DNA of 64,000 bases from Erigeron canadensis (GCF_010389155.1 NC_057768.1:983501-1047500), one strand, 5' to 3'. Positions 10,497 through 23,950 are shown, numbered from the stretch's first letter. The notes: generated by a model not told the origin, from the sequence alone. Translations and numbers: made by a program.

Positions 10497-11409
10497 TATA
10501 AAATGAGTGAATAAGTAAAATAACATGAGGCGAGGAAGGCCATTGAGGAAGAGGGCACGGAAGTGAAAACGCATCTTCTTTAAGTATTGGAAACCGACCC
10601 TTTCATAAATATTCATATCCACGTAACATCGTTTTCACTAGGCGTAGTAACAACTCTTTTCTATAATTATGGCCCCTCTAGATACTTGAAAACCATATTA
10701 TTAAGGAAAATATATGATTCATTATGGAAAGCTGTTCCATTTATTGGTAGATATGTATAGCCGTATGTAAGATTAGGATTACTATATATATAAGATTTAT
10801 TAATAATATATTAAGTTTCTTCTTACATATTTTGATATCACAATAGCACGATTGTAATGATACCTTTTCCAAAATGTGTATGTCATTTATAAGAACATAA
10901 CAATAGTGGGTTTATCAACTGATAGAAATAATTATCTACGTATCATGCCGATTTTTGACATGGTGGCATAAACATCCTTCACCCTTACAAATATTTATAA
11001 TCCCTATACTGTCAACTAGCAACGGCCAAAAACCGGTTTTGGAAGAAACCGGTTGGTTCCAAACCGAAACCGGTTTTGGTTAACATGATAATAAACTAGT
11101 TTTTTAGGCATGTTTACTGTCAACCGATAAAATATCATTCATGCCCATCTAAAGGAAAGCTGTTTGGATGAAACTTTGCCCAGTTTACTCCTATCATATG
11201 GGGTGTTTCAAAAATTAGTTCATATTGGCGAAAGCTCTAAAGCTATAAAACTAGTTCATATTGCAAGAAAACTTTGCAAATCCTTGCTCATTCATTACTC
11301 ATCTTGAAAGTAAGAATTTTACCAGTTTCTACAGCAATTATATTTGAGTCAAACTACTACTACCTGAAAAGTCATCGAAGCCACAAGCCCACACCCTGTG
11401 ACCATATAG
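10497..11409. other. Intergenic, 3' side of the kinase gene
   Basis: AT-rich. A small patch at 11028-11080 contains repeated AACCGGTTTTGG, like the interior of the hAT MITEs at 26298 and 49108, and is probably a fragment of one. The part nearest 11410 should include the 3'-UTR of the kinase gene. No coding region seen. Confidence 0.4.
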
Positions 11410-14400
11410 TTATCTGACAGGTCTTGGAGACCGTTGAAAAGGTTGATCATTATGACGGGGAGACACATTCGGACACCTTGAAACCGAGAAGTTCCTCATT
11501 GGCGGGCCTCTTAAGCCCACACCATTTCTACTTGTCTGGTTCGTGCTGGCCCGTTCACCCTGTAAATGCAGTGCCTGGAAATATGGAGATGAACAAGCCA
11601 TATCTTTAAGGTTTACGAGCGGTTGAAGAACTTCATAAACCTCACTCATTAGAGGTCTAGCTTTCGGGTCACGGTTAAGACAAAGAGTAGCCAATTGAGC
11701 AGCCTTTTGTGCACCTTTTACTGAGAATCGACCTTCAAGTAAGGGGTCGATTAACTGATATAATCTTCGTCTCTCACCTAGATATGGTCTCGCCCATTCT
11801 ACAAGATTCTGTTCCTCTTTAGGTCGGGTTTTGTCTATTGATCTCCTCCCAGTTATCATCTCAAGTAGCACCACTCCAAAACTATACACATCACTCTTAG
11901 ATGTCAAGTGCCCTGAAAATCATTAGATATGTTAGATATGGATGGAGACACAAATCCGCTTCTATTTTATCTCTAGTGGTCAAATGGGGAAAACTAGAAA
12001 TGAAAATGTTAATCTGACAACTTAAAGAGGCAAGTTCGGGTCAACATATAGAAGAGAAATTAGCCAAAAGGGAAATGGGTCAAATGGGTTCAAAAGTCGC
12101 CTAAAGTTTACTTTCAATGCACACATGATACTTCTTAAATTGCTTAAGTTCAAAAATTAGATTATGTGGCGATAAATTTTTTCGAAGTAAAATGAAATTA
12201 AGCATCTGAGCCAAGTGGTTTCTACCCCGTTACGGAACATGCCCACTTTGCAACTCTAAGTAAAATGAAAAGATTGGCAAATACTGACTAATAAACATGT
12301 CAAATGGGTACAAAGGACAAAATGCACAAATAAGTGTAGGCAGGCCAATCCAAAGTATCACGCATCACATACACTAGAGTTTACCCAATTTGACCAGTTA
12401 CCTTCCCTGTCTATTCTGGCACCTCTATAATAACTAATAGGTTCACAAAACAAACGTAATTCTGTTAGCATAATTGATGTCGATTGCGTAAATGAATATA
12501 CCTGTCATCACATACTCGGGCGCAGCATAGCCATGAGTACCCATCACACGAGTAGAAACGTGTGTATTATCCCCTTCTGGGCCATCTTTAGCAAGTCCAA
12601 AATCAGACAGCCTGGCGTTGTAATCCTGAAGAAAGAATGATATCAAGTACGATAGGAGTTATTATGTTGTAGATCAGTATCATGAATATAAAGGTCAAAA
12701 GCTACGAACCAGATCTAGTAATATATTTGAAGTCTTAAAGTCTCGATAAATCACAGGTCTTTCAGTTTCCTCATGAAGAAAAGCAAGACCCTTTGCAGCG
12801 CCAAGAGCAATTTTTATTCTAGTCGCCCAAGGTAGTGGCAAGGACCCTGTAAACATGGTTCTTGTTCCATCAACTTTGAACTCTCTATTAAACATTGAAA
12901 TATTTGATTGATTTCAGGGCAAATTGCAATACATCAAGGTACTTTCATTTCAGTTTTCTAACTTTAGCCATTAGTTTAATGGCACATTCAACAAATGGAA
13001 AGACACTTTCACTTTATTTCTAACTTCAATGAAAATCGTAATCAAACCATCTAAATTTGAAAACTTTTGTAAAAATCATTCGGACACACGTGCATTTTAC
13101 AAGGTGTCCAGTCAACATTACCTAGAAAACCATCTTTGAAAAATCAATTGGTTTTAGTAATGATTTACGAAGTACACTGACCAAATTATGTAAGTTAATT
13201 ATAGGAACATCCTGATACAAAAAAAAGCGCATTCAGGAATATTTTCAACAAATTCATCCTATTGAATGCACCCGATTGGATACATGATACAATTTCAAGG
13301 ATGGGATGAAAGATTTGCGTACTTCTAAAAAGATGATTTTCAAGACTTCCTCGAGGCATGAACTCATAGACAAGCAATCTTTGGTCATCCTCGATGCAGT
13401 AACCAATCAACTTAACCAAATTAGGATGCAAGAGATCACCAAGAAAATTAACTTCAGCCTGCCACAATGTCAACATTAAGAAACACTATCAACACAAAAA
13501 ACACATCTAACAACAATTTACGAGAAGCCCAAAAATAAAAGCAGCCCATACAAGCCATTCTTTGTGTCCCTGAGCTCCATCATGATTGAGGGTCTTGACC
13601 GCAACAGATAGACCAGTGCCAGGTTTTACGGGCGTAGTACCATTCTCGTTAATCCATCCTTTAAAAACGCAACCAAAGCCACCCTCACCAAGGAGACTCT
13701 CCTGTCTAAAGCACCTGGTCGCCGACTTAAGTTCATTGAAACTGAATTTTCGAAGCTGTGATGAAATTTTTAGCTCGTCTGTCACATTTGGTGTAGACGT
13801 GGTGCTTTCCCCATTGCTAGTGGTTGCAGATGAAGCAGTTGCAACAACAGGTTGGTCTAAAATAGTCTCATTTGTAGATTTACTTTCTGCTGGTTCAGTT
13901 GATTGACACAAAATTAGGGGAAAGAATTAGGCAATAAAACTAATACATTGGATTATTTTAATGAATCCTATTGTCATCTGTTAATTCAGCTATGGTTGTT
14001 TGGCAAAATATGTATCCTGATTCTGATTATTTATAGTCAAATTAAAAATGTTTGGAGAGACAGGCTTATAAGAAAACCAAGCATTAAGATAAATGTGATA
14101 AGCTAAGTATCTATAAGTTTAATTATCTGATCTTCACACTGCATGTGGCCACAATCACTTGGAAAAAACACATACAAAGACCTCCTTAGAGCATTTACTA
14201 CAAACCAGAAACCCTTAAAAAAAATTATCAAAAACATGAAGTAATCACTGCATTGCCAGCGACACCAAAATTTCCTATGTATTTCTCATTTCATATACAT
14301 TTGGAATCTAAGGCAATCCCATATCCATTATTCACTATCACTACATGATCATTAGGTCAAGTTGGAACGGTGGCTTATCATTCTACTACCTTCATAGCTT

Positions 14401-15496
14401 AGTAGCATGACCTTATCAAACACATTCTACTTACATTAAAATTTCACAATTTGCAAAGGATCCAACATGCCTAGGTTATCCTTTTTCAAACCATGTAAAC
14501 AATTTACGTCACTAAGTTCCAACTTTTTTCCGTATATAACTATTTTAGACATTAACATATAATCAATAATCATATTGAAAACAGTTTAGCTAACCATAGC
14601 AACACATGAGCATGCACTTTAACATCAATGAAAGCCAGATACAATTGACATACAGAAATGAGATAACATCAATCCGCTTCATTAGAGCAATTTTAATAAA
14701 GAGTCACCATCATAAGAACTTTTCACCTTAATTTGGAAAAATAAATCATTTTACTTAACATTTACCATTTAAGAACGATAACTTTATTTCAAAACAGAAA
14801 CCATTGAATGCATAAGATTGACATACGCAAATGGGATACAATTACAATGAAAATGGATTCAGAAAAATGCGCAAAGGAATTAACTTGAATACATATTTAC
14901 CATTCTAAGAACCTAAACTATATTTCACCATTTAAAAACATATAAATATTCTAAGAGGAGATGAGCTAAACAAATTGTTTATAAACTTATTTTTGGGATA
15001 GCTCTTAAACTTATGATTTTATACTAAAACAATCAAACAATTTTATAATCGCCTCCAAGGCGGCTTATTGGTTAGGCAAACTAATGTCCTCGTAAGAGGC
15101 CGTGTATATCTAAGTCAAAGACTTGTTCTAACGGAGTAACCCGAATAGGGAAACCCTTTTCAGTTTACACATATTTATTCAAACACTTATATAACCACAA
15201 AAGAAATGACACAAATGGGACATGATCACAAAAGTGGAGCTAAAATAGAGATAAATAATAAGCAAATCATCAAAGTGGGCAAAAGCAAAATGGTTAAAAG
15301 ATTTACCATATGGGATGCTACTAATACAATTAGTACTCTCAACTTTAGACCTTGTGGATATACATCTTCCCAAGAACCTGAACTTAATCCAACACCCTGT
15401 TACTTCAATCTCATCTTCATTTTTCTTATTATCCTCTATTTTATCTACACTCAAATTTCCTATTTTTTTAGAATCAATGCCTATTCCTAACCCCAT
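11410..15496 (-). CDS. Receptor-like cytoplasmic kinase, RLCK VII, PBL34/35/36-like
   Basis: This is a Ser/Thr protein kinase of the class that relays signals from cell-surface receptors at the plasma membrane. Six exons (minus strand): 15496-15307, 13889-13552, 13458-13323, 12846-12710, 12625-12502, 11912-11410. All junctions are GT-AG and phases agree. The sum is 1428 nt, giving 475 aa, close to Arabidopsis PBL34 (about 490). Exon 1 encodes [11 protein letters not shown], with Gly2 available for myristoylation, and [12 protein letters not shown]. Exon 2 has the glycine loop [11 protein letters not shown] and VAVKTL with the ATP lysine. Exon 3 holds [18 protein letters not shown] and [17 protein letters not shown]. 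Exon 4 has the catalytic loop [13 protein letters not shown]. Exon 5 has [12 protein letters not shown] and [14 protein letters not shown]. Exon 6 has [14 protein letters not shown] and the C-terminal tail. All key catalytic residues are present. Intron 1 is long (about 1.4 kb). The match to PBL34 over the whole length is strong; the exact orthology is inferred. Confidence 0.93.
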
Positions 15497-16281
15497 ATTT
15501 TTTCTTCAAAAGACAAAATATCCACTAAAAAACACTTTTAGTCAAAAAAAGATTCAACAAGTCAAACAGAATCACAAAAAGCAAGTTTCTTGAAAAAGAG
15601 CCAAAAAGCCTTTCACTATCAAGAATTGAGCTTTTTTCATAACCATGAAAAGGGTGTACATTAAATGGAAAAAATAATGATACCCAGATGAGAATTTGGG
15701 TTAAAAAGTTGTAAAAATAATCAAATGAATGTGACCCGAATCAAGAAAATGACATGCAAAAGATTTTCAAGAAAATGTAAAGTAGTACTAGTATTTTCTT
15801 GATAAAGACATGATCAAACAACTATGACATTATTATTATTCTTATTTATTATGTTATATAGACGTAGATATATACATATACATACATAATGTGTAGGAAA
15901 GAGTGTGATTAAAGTTTTTTCTTTAAAGAAAAGAAATAAGGAGTAAGACAAGGGCAGTTATCGAGGGCCAACCAATAAAATCAAGATGAGAATTTATGTG
16001 TGAGAGGGGAAACGTGCGTTTCGTGTTTAGAAAAGGGGGAGGTTAAAGGAATGGATAATGTGGACAGTGGGTAAACAAATGTAAAGTAAATTACAGTATT
16101 ACGGACAAAAAAACTACACCTACTTATACAAATATGGAAAGTATATATTTGGTGTCATCTTAATATGGGATTTGTTTATGTTTTATTGATAAGTATAAGT
16201 ATTTATATTTATTTACTCGTAGATGAGATATAATATTTGATACGAGTAATATATTTTTTAATGTATCAATTTAATACACAC
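15497..16281. promoter_or_regulatory. 5' flank of the kinase gene
   Basis: This intergenic stretch lies immediately upstream of the kinase start codon. A minus-strand TATA-like CTATATAACAT at about 15852-15862 is a possible promoter element, leaving a 5'-UTR of some 300 bases. This placement is inferred from position only. Confidence 0.3.
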
Positions 16282-16559
16282 GGGTATGTTTGTCACAAAA
16301 GCTTGGAGTTGGGCTGTGGTCAGGGGCTTGGACCTGGAGCCTAGAAATGGGGCTACGGGTTGGGGCTTCTATTTCAACACTTCTTCCACCAGCTTTTATT
16401 TTAAAGACCTTTCGGGGCTTTTATGAGCTTTTTTGGGCTGGGGCTTTTAAATTAAAATGCATATCAAAACAAGGTTACCGTAATAAATGAAGCTTCTTTT
16501 TAAAAGCTCGCGCTTTTAAGCTCCTAAAAGCCCCTAAAAGCCCTCTACCAAACAGACAT
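16282..16559. mobile_element. MITE with GGGTATGTTTG ends
   Basis: It begins GGGTATGTTTGTCAC and ends CTACCAAACAGACATG, imperfect inverted ends. The interior is rich in GGGGCTTTTAGG/AGCTTTTAAAAGCTC phrases that also occur in the larger element at 52271-53408, which has the same ends. The open frame across it is a by-product. Confidence 0.5.
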
Positions 16560-17128
16560 GTAGCCTCAAAATTAGAAACGGTGAAAACACGTAAAAATTT
16601 TATTTTGATGTATTAAAAGTCTAAAAAATTAAAATAGTGTAGAATTAATTATCATCATTGCACGTTCAATATTTTGCTTAAATATATTCTTACTAAAAGG
16701 ATGTCCGCGCGTTGTTGCGGCAACGACTTATAACGTGTGAGATGTCGTAACAGTAATACAGGTTGTTTACGTTACTTTCATGAGATGCGACGATGAATCA
16801 TATAACTGTGGTTATCATTCTAGTTATAAGTCAAGGATTAGATGAAAAAATTAATAAGGTGTAAAAATTAACCATTTTAAATATATTTGTTAGGGTTATA
16901 TAAGGGTAGTTTAAAGATATTGAAAAAAATACTGAATTTTCTAAAATAAAAAGAACAATAAATATAGATTTTGATATATTTTCTTTTGTCCAATATCAAT
17001 TACTATCCATTAAACAATTTTCTCATGTTCGAAACTTCGAATCTTTACCTTGTTTAATTCCATTATTATTTTTCTAAACTATGTTGGTGTAACTTAAAAG
17101 AATATAAAGAAGTTTATCTTAATTGTAA
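16560..17128. other. Intergenic, with a weak Helitron-like scar
   Basis: AT-rich. At about 16698-16730 GTCCGCGCGTTGTTGCGGCAAC resembles a Helitron terminal hairpin on the minus strand, but I cannot place the ends. No gene seen. Confidence 0.3.
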
Positions 17129-17449
17129 CGAGCATTATATCCACGTAATACGGCGTCGGTGGTAGAGAAGACGGTCTAGTGGTGTCGGTGGTGGTACTAT
17201 TGCTAGTGGTGGCGGTATCAAGTGGTGTAAGTTGATTTACATGTGCTATTGTAAATTTTTATAGATAAGGGCTTAAAGTGTTACTTATTAAAATAAAGGT
17301 CTAAAGGTTAAATTAATTCATTAAGGACAAATTTGATATTTTATAAAAACTCTTTCCACAGTAGGTATTTATTAAGGGTAATTTAGTAATTTCGTATGTA
17401 ACTATTTCTAAAAATGGGGGGAGTGGTAATTAATATAAAGGAGTATAGA
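17129..17449 (-). mobile_element. Non-autonomous Helitron, family 1 (CTCG variant)
   Basis: On the minus strand it starts TCTATACTCCTTTATATTA after A (17450) and ends GTATTACGTGGATATAATG then CTCG before T (17128). The interior carries the GGTGGCGGTATCAAGTGGTG-type block shared with copies at 20725, 40150 and 41554. It is 321 bp long and non-coding. The last four bases are CTCG, not the canonical CTRR. Confidence 0.65.
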
Positions 17450-17468
17450 TGTAAGTAACTTTAAAGAA

Positions 17469-19035
17469 TCTTAATATATATTATAAGGCAACTGATCTAA
17501 CCTCAGTTGACCAATTACAACCCTCAATTTCTTAAAATTAATTAAATCAACACATGTCTAAATTAATTTACACTTTTTGGTTAGTCTATCACCAATTACA
17601 CTTTAACCCTATTTAAAATAATCAATTTACACTTTTTATTTTTTCATCATCAATTTACACTTTAAACCAATTTAAAATAATTTATTTACACTTTTTTGTT
17701 TTTCATCATCAATTTACACTTTAAACCAATTTAAATATAATTAATATTTTATTGCATAATGTCTATTTAATAAAAAAAAATAGCTAATTGTAATCAAACT
17801 AATTGTAATATTGTTGTTATTAATAATTGTAATCGGATTATAATTATAATAGTCATTATTGTTATTAGTAAATTAATGACTTATTAACTAATCAAATTGC
17901 TCAATTTCATCAAATTAACTTCCGCTAATGTCATCATTTAGATTAACTATAAATTAAAATTCCTAATAATCATTATCCAAATATATTGTTATAATAGTAT
18001 TTATATTATTTTGTAGAAAAAAGTCTTATTAATTTACACTTTTTTTGTTTTCATCAATAATTTACACTTTTTAGCCCTGAATACTTAATTTAAATTTATT
18101 TTTAATCATTAACTTGAGAGAATTTTTTAAAATTTACAATCGTTTAACTAGTTAAAAAAATTTCAACATATTAAATATTGTCTACAAAATATTATTACAA
18201 AACCTAATGACTTATTAACAAACATTAGATTAGATTTTTATAAATTATAAATATTAATGTTTAGCTTAATATTTAATATAAACACAATTTGAGCTCTATA
18301 TACATATCCCAAACATAATAACAGATGACGATATACAACATCCTTATCCTAAACACAATAGGAATCACAGAACATGACACGATCACAGAACAAAGCACGA
18401 TTTACAAGGGAAGGTTACTTGAATACTAAATCTAATCTAAATCACTAATAAAAATATGTACTCCATTCAAGATTCATTATATCTCTCAATCAAAAAGGTA
18501 CATAATTCTCTCCTTTTTATATTTTAGTTTTGCGTATTAATGTTTAAAGTTACAATTGTCATTCAAATCAAGAGTCCTAATTGTTATCAAAGAATATGAT
18601 AACAATCCTAATTGTTATCTAATTATCATATGACATGTGATTGAAAATAAACCTATGTGTATTATGGGTCCGCATCATGATCAATTACATATACTTGAAT
18701 ATCAAGTATATGATCACATGTTTATATTTTAATTCTTAATTATCTTTCATAATAATATCATATTACAAGTACAATTGCTTTCAAAAAGTTCTATAATAGA
18801 GAAATTATCATAACATGTGCCTTGTGAAATGCATACGACAAACAATTTCATCAATATGTCTTAGCTAATAATGACAGTGACAAACCTATGATTATTGTAA
18901 TACAACGTGCAGAGTATAACACTTAGAACCGTATATTATCAAAATTATAAGTTTTTATAACTTAAATGTATGAAGATCCAATATTGAAAATATTGTACCC
19001 CCGTGTCCAGTGTTAGACACGGGTCTAAAATCTAG
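17469..19035 (+). mobile_element. Non-autonomous Helitron, family 2, longest copy
   Basis: It starts TCTTAATATATATTATAAGG after A (17468). It ends with hairpin CCGTGTCCAGTGTTAGACAC GG (19001-19022, 7-bp stem), then TCTAAAAT and CTAG (19032-19035) before T. At 1567 bp it is the fullest family 2 copy. It holds three to four degenerate direct repeats of AATTTACACTTTTTG near 17560-17720 and again near 18030. The right two thirds match 27009-28160. No Rep/helicase frame. Confidence 0.75.
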
Positions 19036-19846
19036 TATATATTAAAAGGCATCTCAATTGACAAATCACAACCCTTAATTTCTCAAAATTAATTAAATCA
19101 ATACATGTCTAAATTAATTTACACTTTTTGATTTTCCATCCCCAATTTACACTTTAACCCTATTTAAAAATAATCAATTTACACTTTTTAGTTTTCCATA
19201 ATTCTATCATCAATTTACACTTTACACCAGTTTAAAATAATTTATTTATACTTTTTTGTTTTTCATCACCAATTTACACTTTAATCCAATTTAAATATAA
19301 TTAATACTTTATTGCATAATGTCTATCTAATAAAATGTATAGCTAATTGTAATCAAACTAACTGTAATATTGGTGTTATTAATAATTGTAATCGGATTAT
19401 AATTACTATAGTCATTATTGTTATTAGTAATTGGAATCAAAATATATTTAGGATACAATTTTTTTTATATATAAACCGAATCCTATAAATAAAATTACAA
19501 TACACGAAATCAGTGATAACTCTCAAACCAACTACTTTTATTGTTTTTAAGAAGCATAGATAACAAAAACGAATTTACTTTTTGCAAGACATCAATGAGA
19601 ACCCGGTCAATTGTGTAATCAAGGTTAAGATATTGCTTATCTGGGAGAGTTTATATAAAAGAAAATTTGCTACACCATACAGCCTTGATATGATTTAGCA
19701 TTCACTACTTACATTTCAATATCTCACTTATTTTTTAAGCATTTTTTTACATTTTAACGTATAAGTATTTTTTTTCGTTTTATATACTAATTCTTATATT
19801 GATAATGTTGTAAAACCTGTGTATTTTACATGGGTCTAAAATGTAG
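19031..19846 (+). mobile_element. Family 2 Helitron placed head-to-tail with the previous one
   Basis: The segment starting TCTAGTATATATTAAAAGG at 19031 repeats the 5' region of the previous copy (CAACCCTTAATTTCTCAAAA, then AATTTACACTTTTT repeats). Its first bases overlap the last bases of that copy. The 3' end is decayed: CCTGTGTATTTTACATGGG then TCTAAAAT and GTAG near 19846. The middle is shorter than in the full copy. Confidence 0.55.
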
Positions 19847-20362
19847 TATAAAGAAGTAAATGCTCTTTGTTTTTTTTCTTTTTCTTTTTCATTTTTCTAG
19901 TTACAAAATCCATTTAAAATATTTTCTTTTAAATTAAAATTTACAAATATCCATTATGGAATCTAAATTCTCAAGAAAGTAGATGGCGTGATATTAGACG
20001 TCATAAAGTGTTGGATAATGTGCATTTATTTATTTTTAATTGCTTGGGGGTTTCAATTATTTTGTTGTTTCCATTTGGATCGAACACACTAACCTTTTCA
20101 ATGTCTAAGGTTTAGCGTCGAATATAGGGTTTTTGTTAATATATAGTAGCTGATACACGTGCGATACGACGGCGATAAAATACAGCTTGTGAGGTGTCGT
20201 GTTGTATTTCAAACCAAACATGTATTTACGTAAGAAAATGATAATATGGTATCTGCACAACGTAAATTGGTAGATAACATTATTTGTGAAATAAGAGATT
20301 AAAAAGAAATAAAATTAAAAAATTGGTACATAACAGTATTTGTGAAATAAGAGATTAAAAAT
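19847..20362. other. Intergenic
   Basis: AT-rich. A GTGCGATACGACGGCG patch near 20160 recalls the Helitron family 1 terminus but is too decayed to delimit. No gene seen. Confidence 0.3.
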
Positions 20363-20550
20363 GGGATATGGATCCTCTAAAGTTGTTTTCACCTTTACTA
20401 GTAAAGTTGAAAACATCTTGAATTTTGGATTGAAATCAAAGGTCAAGATTCAAATATCATCTTTGAATCTTGACTCTTGATTTTAATTCAAGGGTTAAGA
20501 TTAACAGCTTTACCAATAAAGTTATAAATAACTTTAGAGGATTCCAATCC
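20363..20550. mobile_element. Foldback MITE (GGATCCTCTAAAGTT ends), copy 1
   Basis: Ends GGATCCTCTAAAGTTG and CTTTAGAGGATTCCAATCC are inverted repeats. The whole 188 bp nearly folds on itself around TCAAGATTCAAA/TTTGAATCTTGA. The copy at 50822-51003 is the same element in the other orientation. Confidence 0.65.
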
Positions 20551-20724
20551 AATATCGTAGGAAGAATGACATGCACACATAAATCTTTTTAAAATATGCC
20601 TTTTCATTTTTTTAATGCATATAAAGAAGGAACAAAGAGAGCGACAACTTAATTGGAATAGTGTCCCTTTCAAATAGTAGGTCTTGGGTTTAATTGCCTT
20701 TTGCTTACAAAATAATTTAAGCTT

Positions 20725-21052
20725 ACTATAGTATCCGTGCAATGCGGCGGCGGTGGCAGAAACGATGATCTCTTGGTATCGGTGGCGGTATTATTGGTGG
20801 TGACGGTGTCAAGTGGTGTATGTTGATGTAAAGGTGAGAGTGAAAAATTTTAGAAGATAAGAGCTTAGTGTGTTAATTATTAAAATCAAGGTTTAGAGTG
20901 TAAATTAATTCATTAAGGGTAAATTTGGTAATTTATAAAAACTTTTTCCATAGTGGGGATTTATTAAAGGTAATTTAGTATTTTTGCATTTAACTATTTT
21001 TTAACAACTTTCAAAAATAAAAGGGTTAATAATTATTATAAAGAATTATAGA
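20725..21052 (-). mobile_element. Non-autonomous Helitron, family 1
   Basis: On the minus strand it starts TCTATAATTCTTTATAATAA after A (21053) and carries the terminal block CCGCCGCATTGCACGGATAC near 20732-20751. The last four bases are mutated, so the 3' limit is approximate. The interior GGTGGTGACGGTGTCAAGTG is shared with other family 1 copies. Confidence 0.55.
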
Positions 21053-21496
21053 TAGTTAAAATACAATGGTTAAAGAGTTAATTTTGACATTTCAATTACC
21101 TATGTTTAACAAGAGAAAAAAATAAAGGATAAATAATATGTTTCATAAGGGATTAAAAATAATAATATGATAAATAAATAATTAAAAGTGAAAAATCAAA
21201 ACATTTTGTGACTGAGTTTTGCTAACCAATGCTCTTTAAGACATTGATTTTGATAGATCTTACGTTATTCGTAAGTATTTCACACTTAAAAAAAAACTAA
21301 AAATACACTATACTAAAAATTCACACATTGTTTTTCATTTTCAACAATTTCAACCAATTTAAATGCTCTTATTATCCAACCATTTTCAACCAATTTAAAA
21401 AAAAAACTAAAATACACTAACACTAAATATTCAGAAAGAAGGTATATTATAAAAAATTAAAGTTATCTAATAATATATATATATATATATATATAT
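21053..21496. other. Intergenic, AT-rich
   Basis: AT-rich, with short direct repeats of CATTTTCAACCAATTTAAA near 21340-21400 and a TA run at 21470-21496. No gene seen. Confidence 0.35.
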
Positions 21497-21984
21497 GGTA
21501 AAGTTATTTTGAGAACCTTTTTTTTGCGATAACCTTTGAGAACTTTAATTTTCAAATCAAGTCCAACCGATTATTACTCTATACATGAAAATTGTTTTTT
21601 GACTATTCTGAATAACTTATGTGTAATTTTGAAGTTTATAATTGTATGGAGACATGGATTATCATCCGTTATACAATTATGTGGAGATTTGGATTCTTGA
21701 TCACATGTGCACGAATATTGCTATGATCACATGTATGCAAGTCGATCACATGTAATCATAGCACTATTCGTGCACATGTGATCAAGAATCCAAATCTCCA
21801 CATAATTGTATACCAGATGATAATTAATGCCTCCACATAATTATAAACTGCAAAATTACACATAAGTTATTCAGAAAACAATCAAAAAACAATTTTTATA
21901 TAAAGAATAATCATCGGTTGGGCTTGATTTAAAAAGTTCTTAAAGGTTCTCGCAAAAAAAAAGGTTCTCAAAATAACTTTTCAC
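21497..21984. mobile_element. Large palindromic foldback element, copy 1
   Basis: The two halves are reverse complements over nearly their whole length: GTTATTTTGAGAACC at the left pairs with GGTTCTCAAAATAAC at the right, GTGTAATTTTGAAGTTTATA with its partner at about 21845, and the centre is CACATGT/ACATGTG around 21725. It lies in a TATATA run. The second copy is at 36071-36582. No coding region. Confidence 0.7.
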
Positions 21985-22580
21985 TATATATATATAGGTT
22001 TTAGGTAAAATAAAACAAGTATTAAAGTAAAACAAATAAAACAATATGTTTCTTTTCATTGAAAATCATCGTGCATCATTAAAATCATTGTGTATCATTT
22101 ATTTCGTGAATCTTCGTGCATCAATTTAACCATGATCTAAGGATCAAGATCTTGTCTTTTTTGTTTTACATTAATACTTGTTTTACAATACCCAACCCCT
22201 ATATATATATAACGTTCTAATCACTTAAGTTTGATCTATAATCGTTTTACCACTTAACTATTTTTCATAATTATATAATCCTAAACTTTGAAATATATAT
22301 ATATATATATATCTCTTTTTTCCAATATGAATCTCTTTACACATTTTTATTAAGTAAAAACCAAGTTACATCTGAATAATGGGTAAGCGAGCAACAAACT
22401 GCGCCGCTATCCCCTTTTGAATCAAAAAACCTATTCTACTTAATACAAATCCTTGGTTCCTCGGGCTTTGTGAGTCTTTGTTGAACCTTCTACACCCGTT
22501 TTAAAAACCGAACCGCCTCAGGGCCTAGGGATCCAAATGTGTCGAAGAAAAAATATTAATTGTTTTAACCATTTAATTTA
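21985..22580. other. Intergenic
   Basis: AT-rich with TA runs near 22200 and 22290. A less AT-rich patch (22380-22530) looks like repeat debris, but I cannot assign it to a family. Confidence 0.3.
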
Positions 22581-22680
22581 TACCTCTATCTCTACTACAT
22601 TAAAAAATATTTATTGCTGCCCAATTTTTTCAACTATAATACCCTTAGAGGAAATCTCATACACTCATTTTTATCATTCT

Positions 22681-23950
22681 CCTCAAATCTCAACAACTCA
22701 TTTTTTTTATCTCTTTTCTATAAATCATTTTATTTCTCTAGTTCATTTAAAATCTTTTATCTCAAAAACAGTACATTGATAAATTATAAAAATTATATGA
22801 TTAATGTTCTTAAAATTTCATGTTATTTTATTAGATAGATCATTCGATATACTTTCGACGAATTTTTAAATTCGAGGGCGACACTTGTACGGCTAAGGCA
22901 TTTGGCTATTACCCTCTATAACCTATCACCTTCTATGACTTATCACACTCTATGACCTATCATATTTTATGACTTATCACCCTACCATCTTACCGTTGCA
23001 ACACGCGGGTACTTTTTCTCATTCTAAACAATTTAATCACTTAACTTTAAAATCATAATTGCTTTAATCACTTAGTAACTTTTATTCAACATGGTAAAAA
23101 CACTTAACATTAGTCGAATTAGTGTTTTTACCCCTAAAACCTTCAACTGAATTAGGGCTGATGATATTCAACAAGTAATAACCGACAAACTAGTAACGTC
23201 AAGTGATATGCTTAACTTGAAACCAATATATGGTTGACGTGTCAGTTTCAGGTCAAACATGTCACATGTATTTATGGATTATACGTTATTGCATGTCAAA
23301 TATTGTTAAATCTTGTTATTTCTCAAATCTCTCCTCAAATCTTAACAAATCATTTTTTTATCTCTTCTCCCTAAATCATTTTATTTCTCTAATTCATTCA
23401 AAATCTTTTATCTCAAAAACAGTACATCGATAAATTATAAAAGTTATATAAATGTTATTAAAATTTCATGCTATTTCATTAGAAAAATCATTCGATATAC
23501 TTTCGACGAATTTTTAAACTCGAGGGCGGCGCCCGTACTGCTAAGGCATTTGACTATTACCCTCGATGACCTATCACCTTCTATGCCCTATCACACTCTA
23601 TGACCTATCATATTTTATAACCTATCACCCCATCATATCACCGACGCAACGCGCGGATACTTTCTCTCTTTCTAAACAATTTAATCACTTAACTTTATAA
23701 CCATAATTGTTTTAATCAGTTAGTAACTTTTATTCAACATGGTAAAAACACTTAACATTAGTCGAATTAGTGTTTTTACCCTGAAACTTTCAACTGAATT
23801 AGGGTTGACAATATTCAACAAGTAATAACCCACAAACTAGTAACGTCAGGTGATGTGCTTAACTTCAAACCAATTATGGTTAACATGTCGGTTTTGGGTC
23901 AAACATGTCACATGTATTTATGGATTATACGTTATTGCATGTCAAATACT
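22681..23950. repeat. Direct tandem duplication, about 650-bp unit
   Basis: CCTCAAATCTCAACAACTCA at 22681 recurs as CCTCAAATCTTAACAAATCA at 23333. The copies stay parallel through ATTCGATATACTTTCGACGA, AACACTTAACATTAGTCGAA and GGATTATACGTTATTGCATG. Each unit contains the 3' part of a CTC-ending Helitron, as in 43777-44221 (CGATATACTT.CGACGAA, GCTAAG.CATTTGGCTAT, then CAACACGCGGGTACT), followed by a common unique tail. The second unit is interrupted at its end by a Stowaway MITE. Confidence 0.7.

Noticed and set aside
22537..22838. Overlapping plus-strand frames rich in Phe, Ser and His
   Set aside because: AT-rich repeat sequence shared by the tandem duplication; no homology seen.
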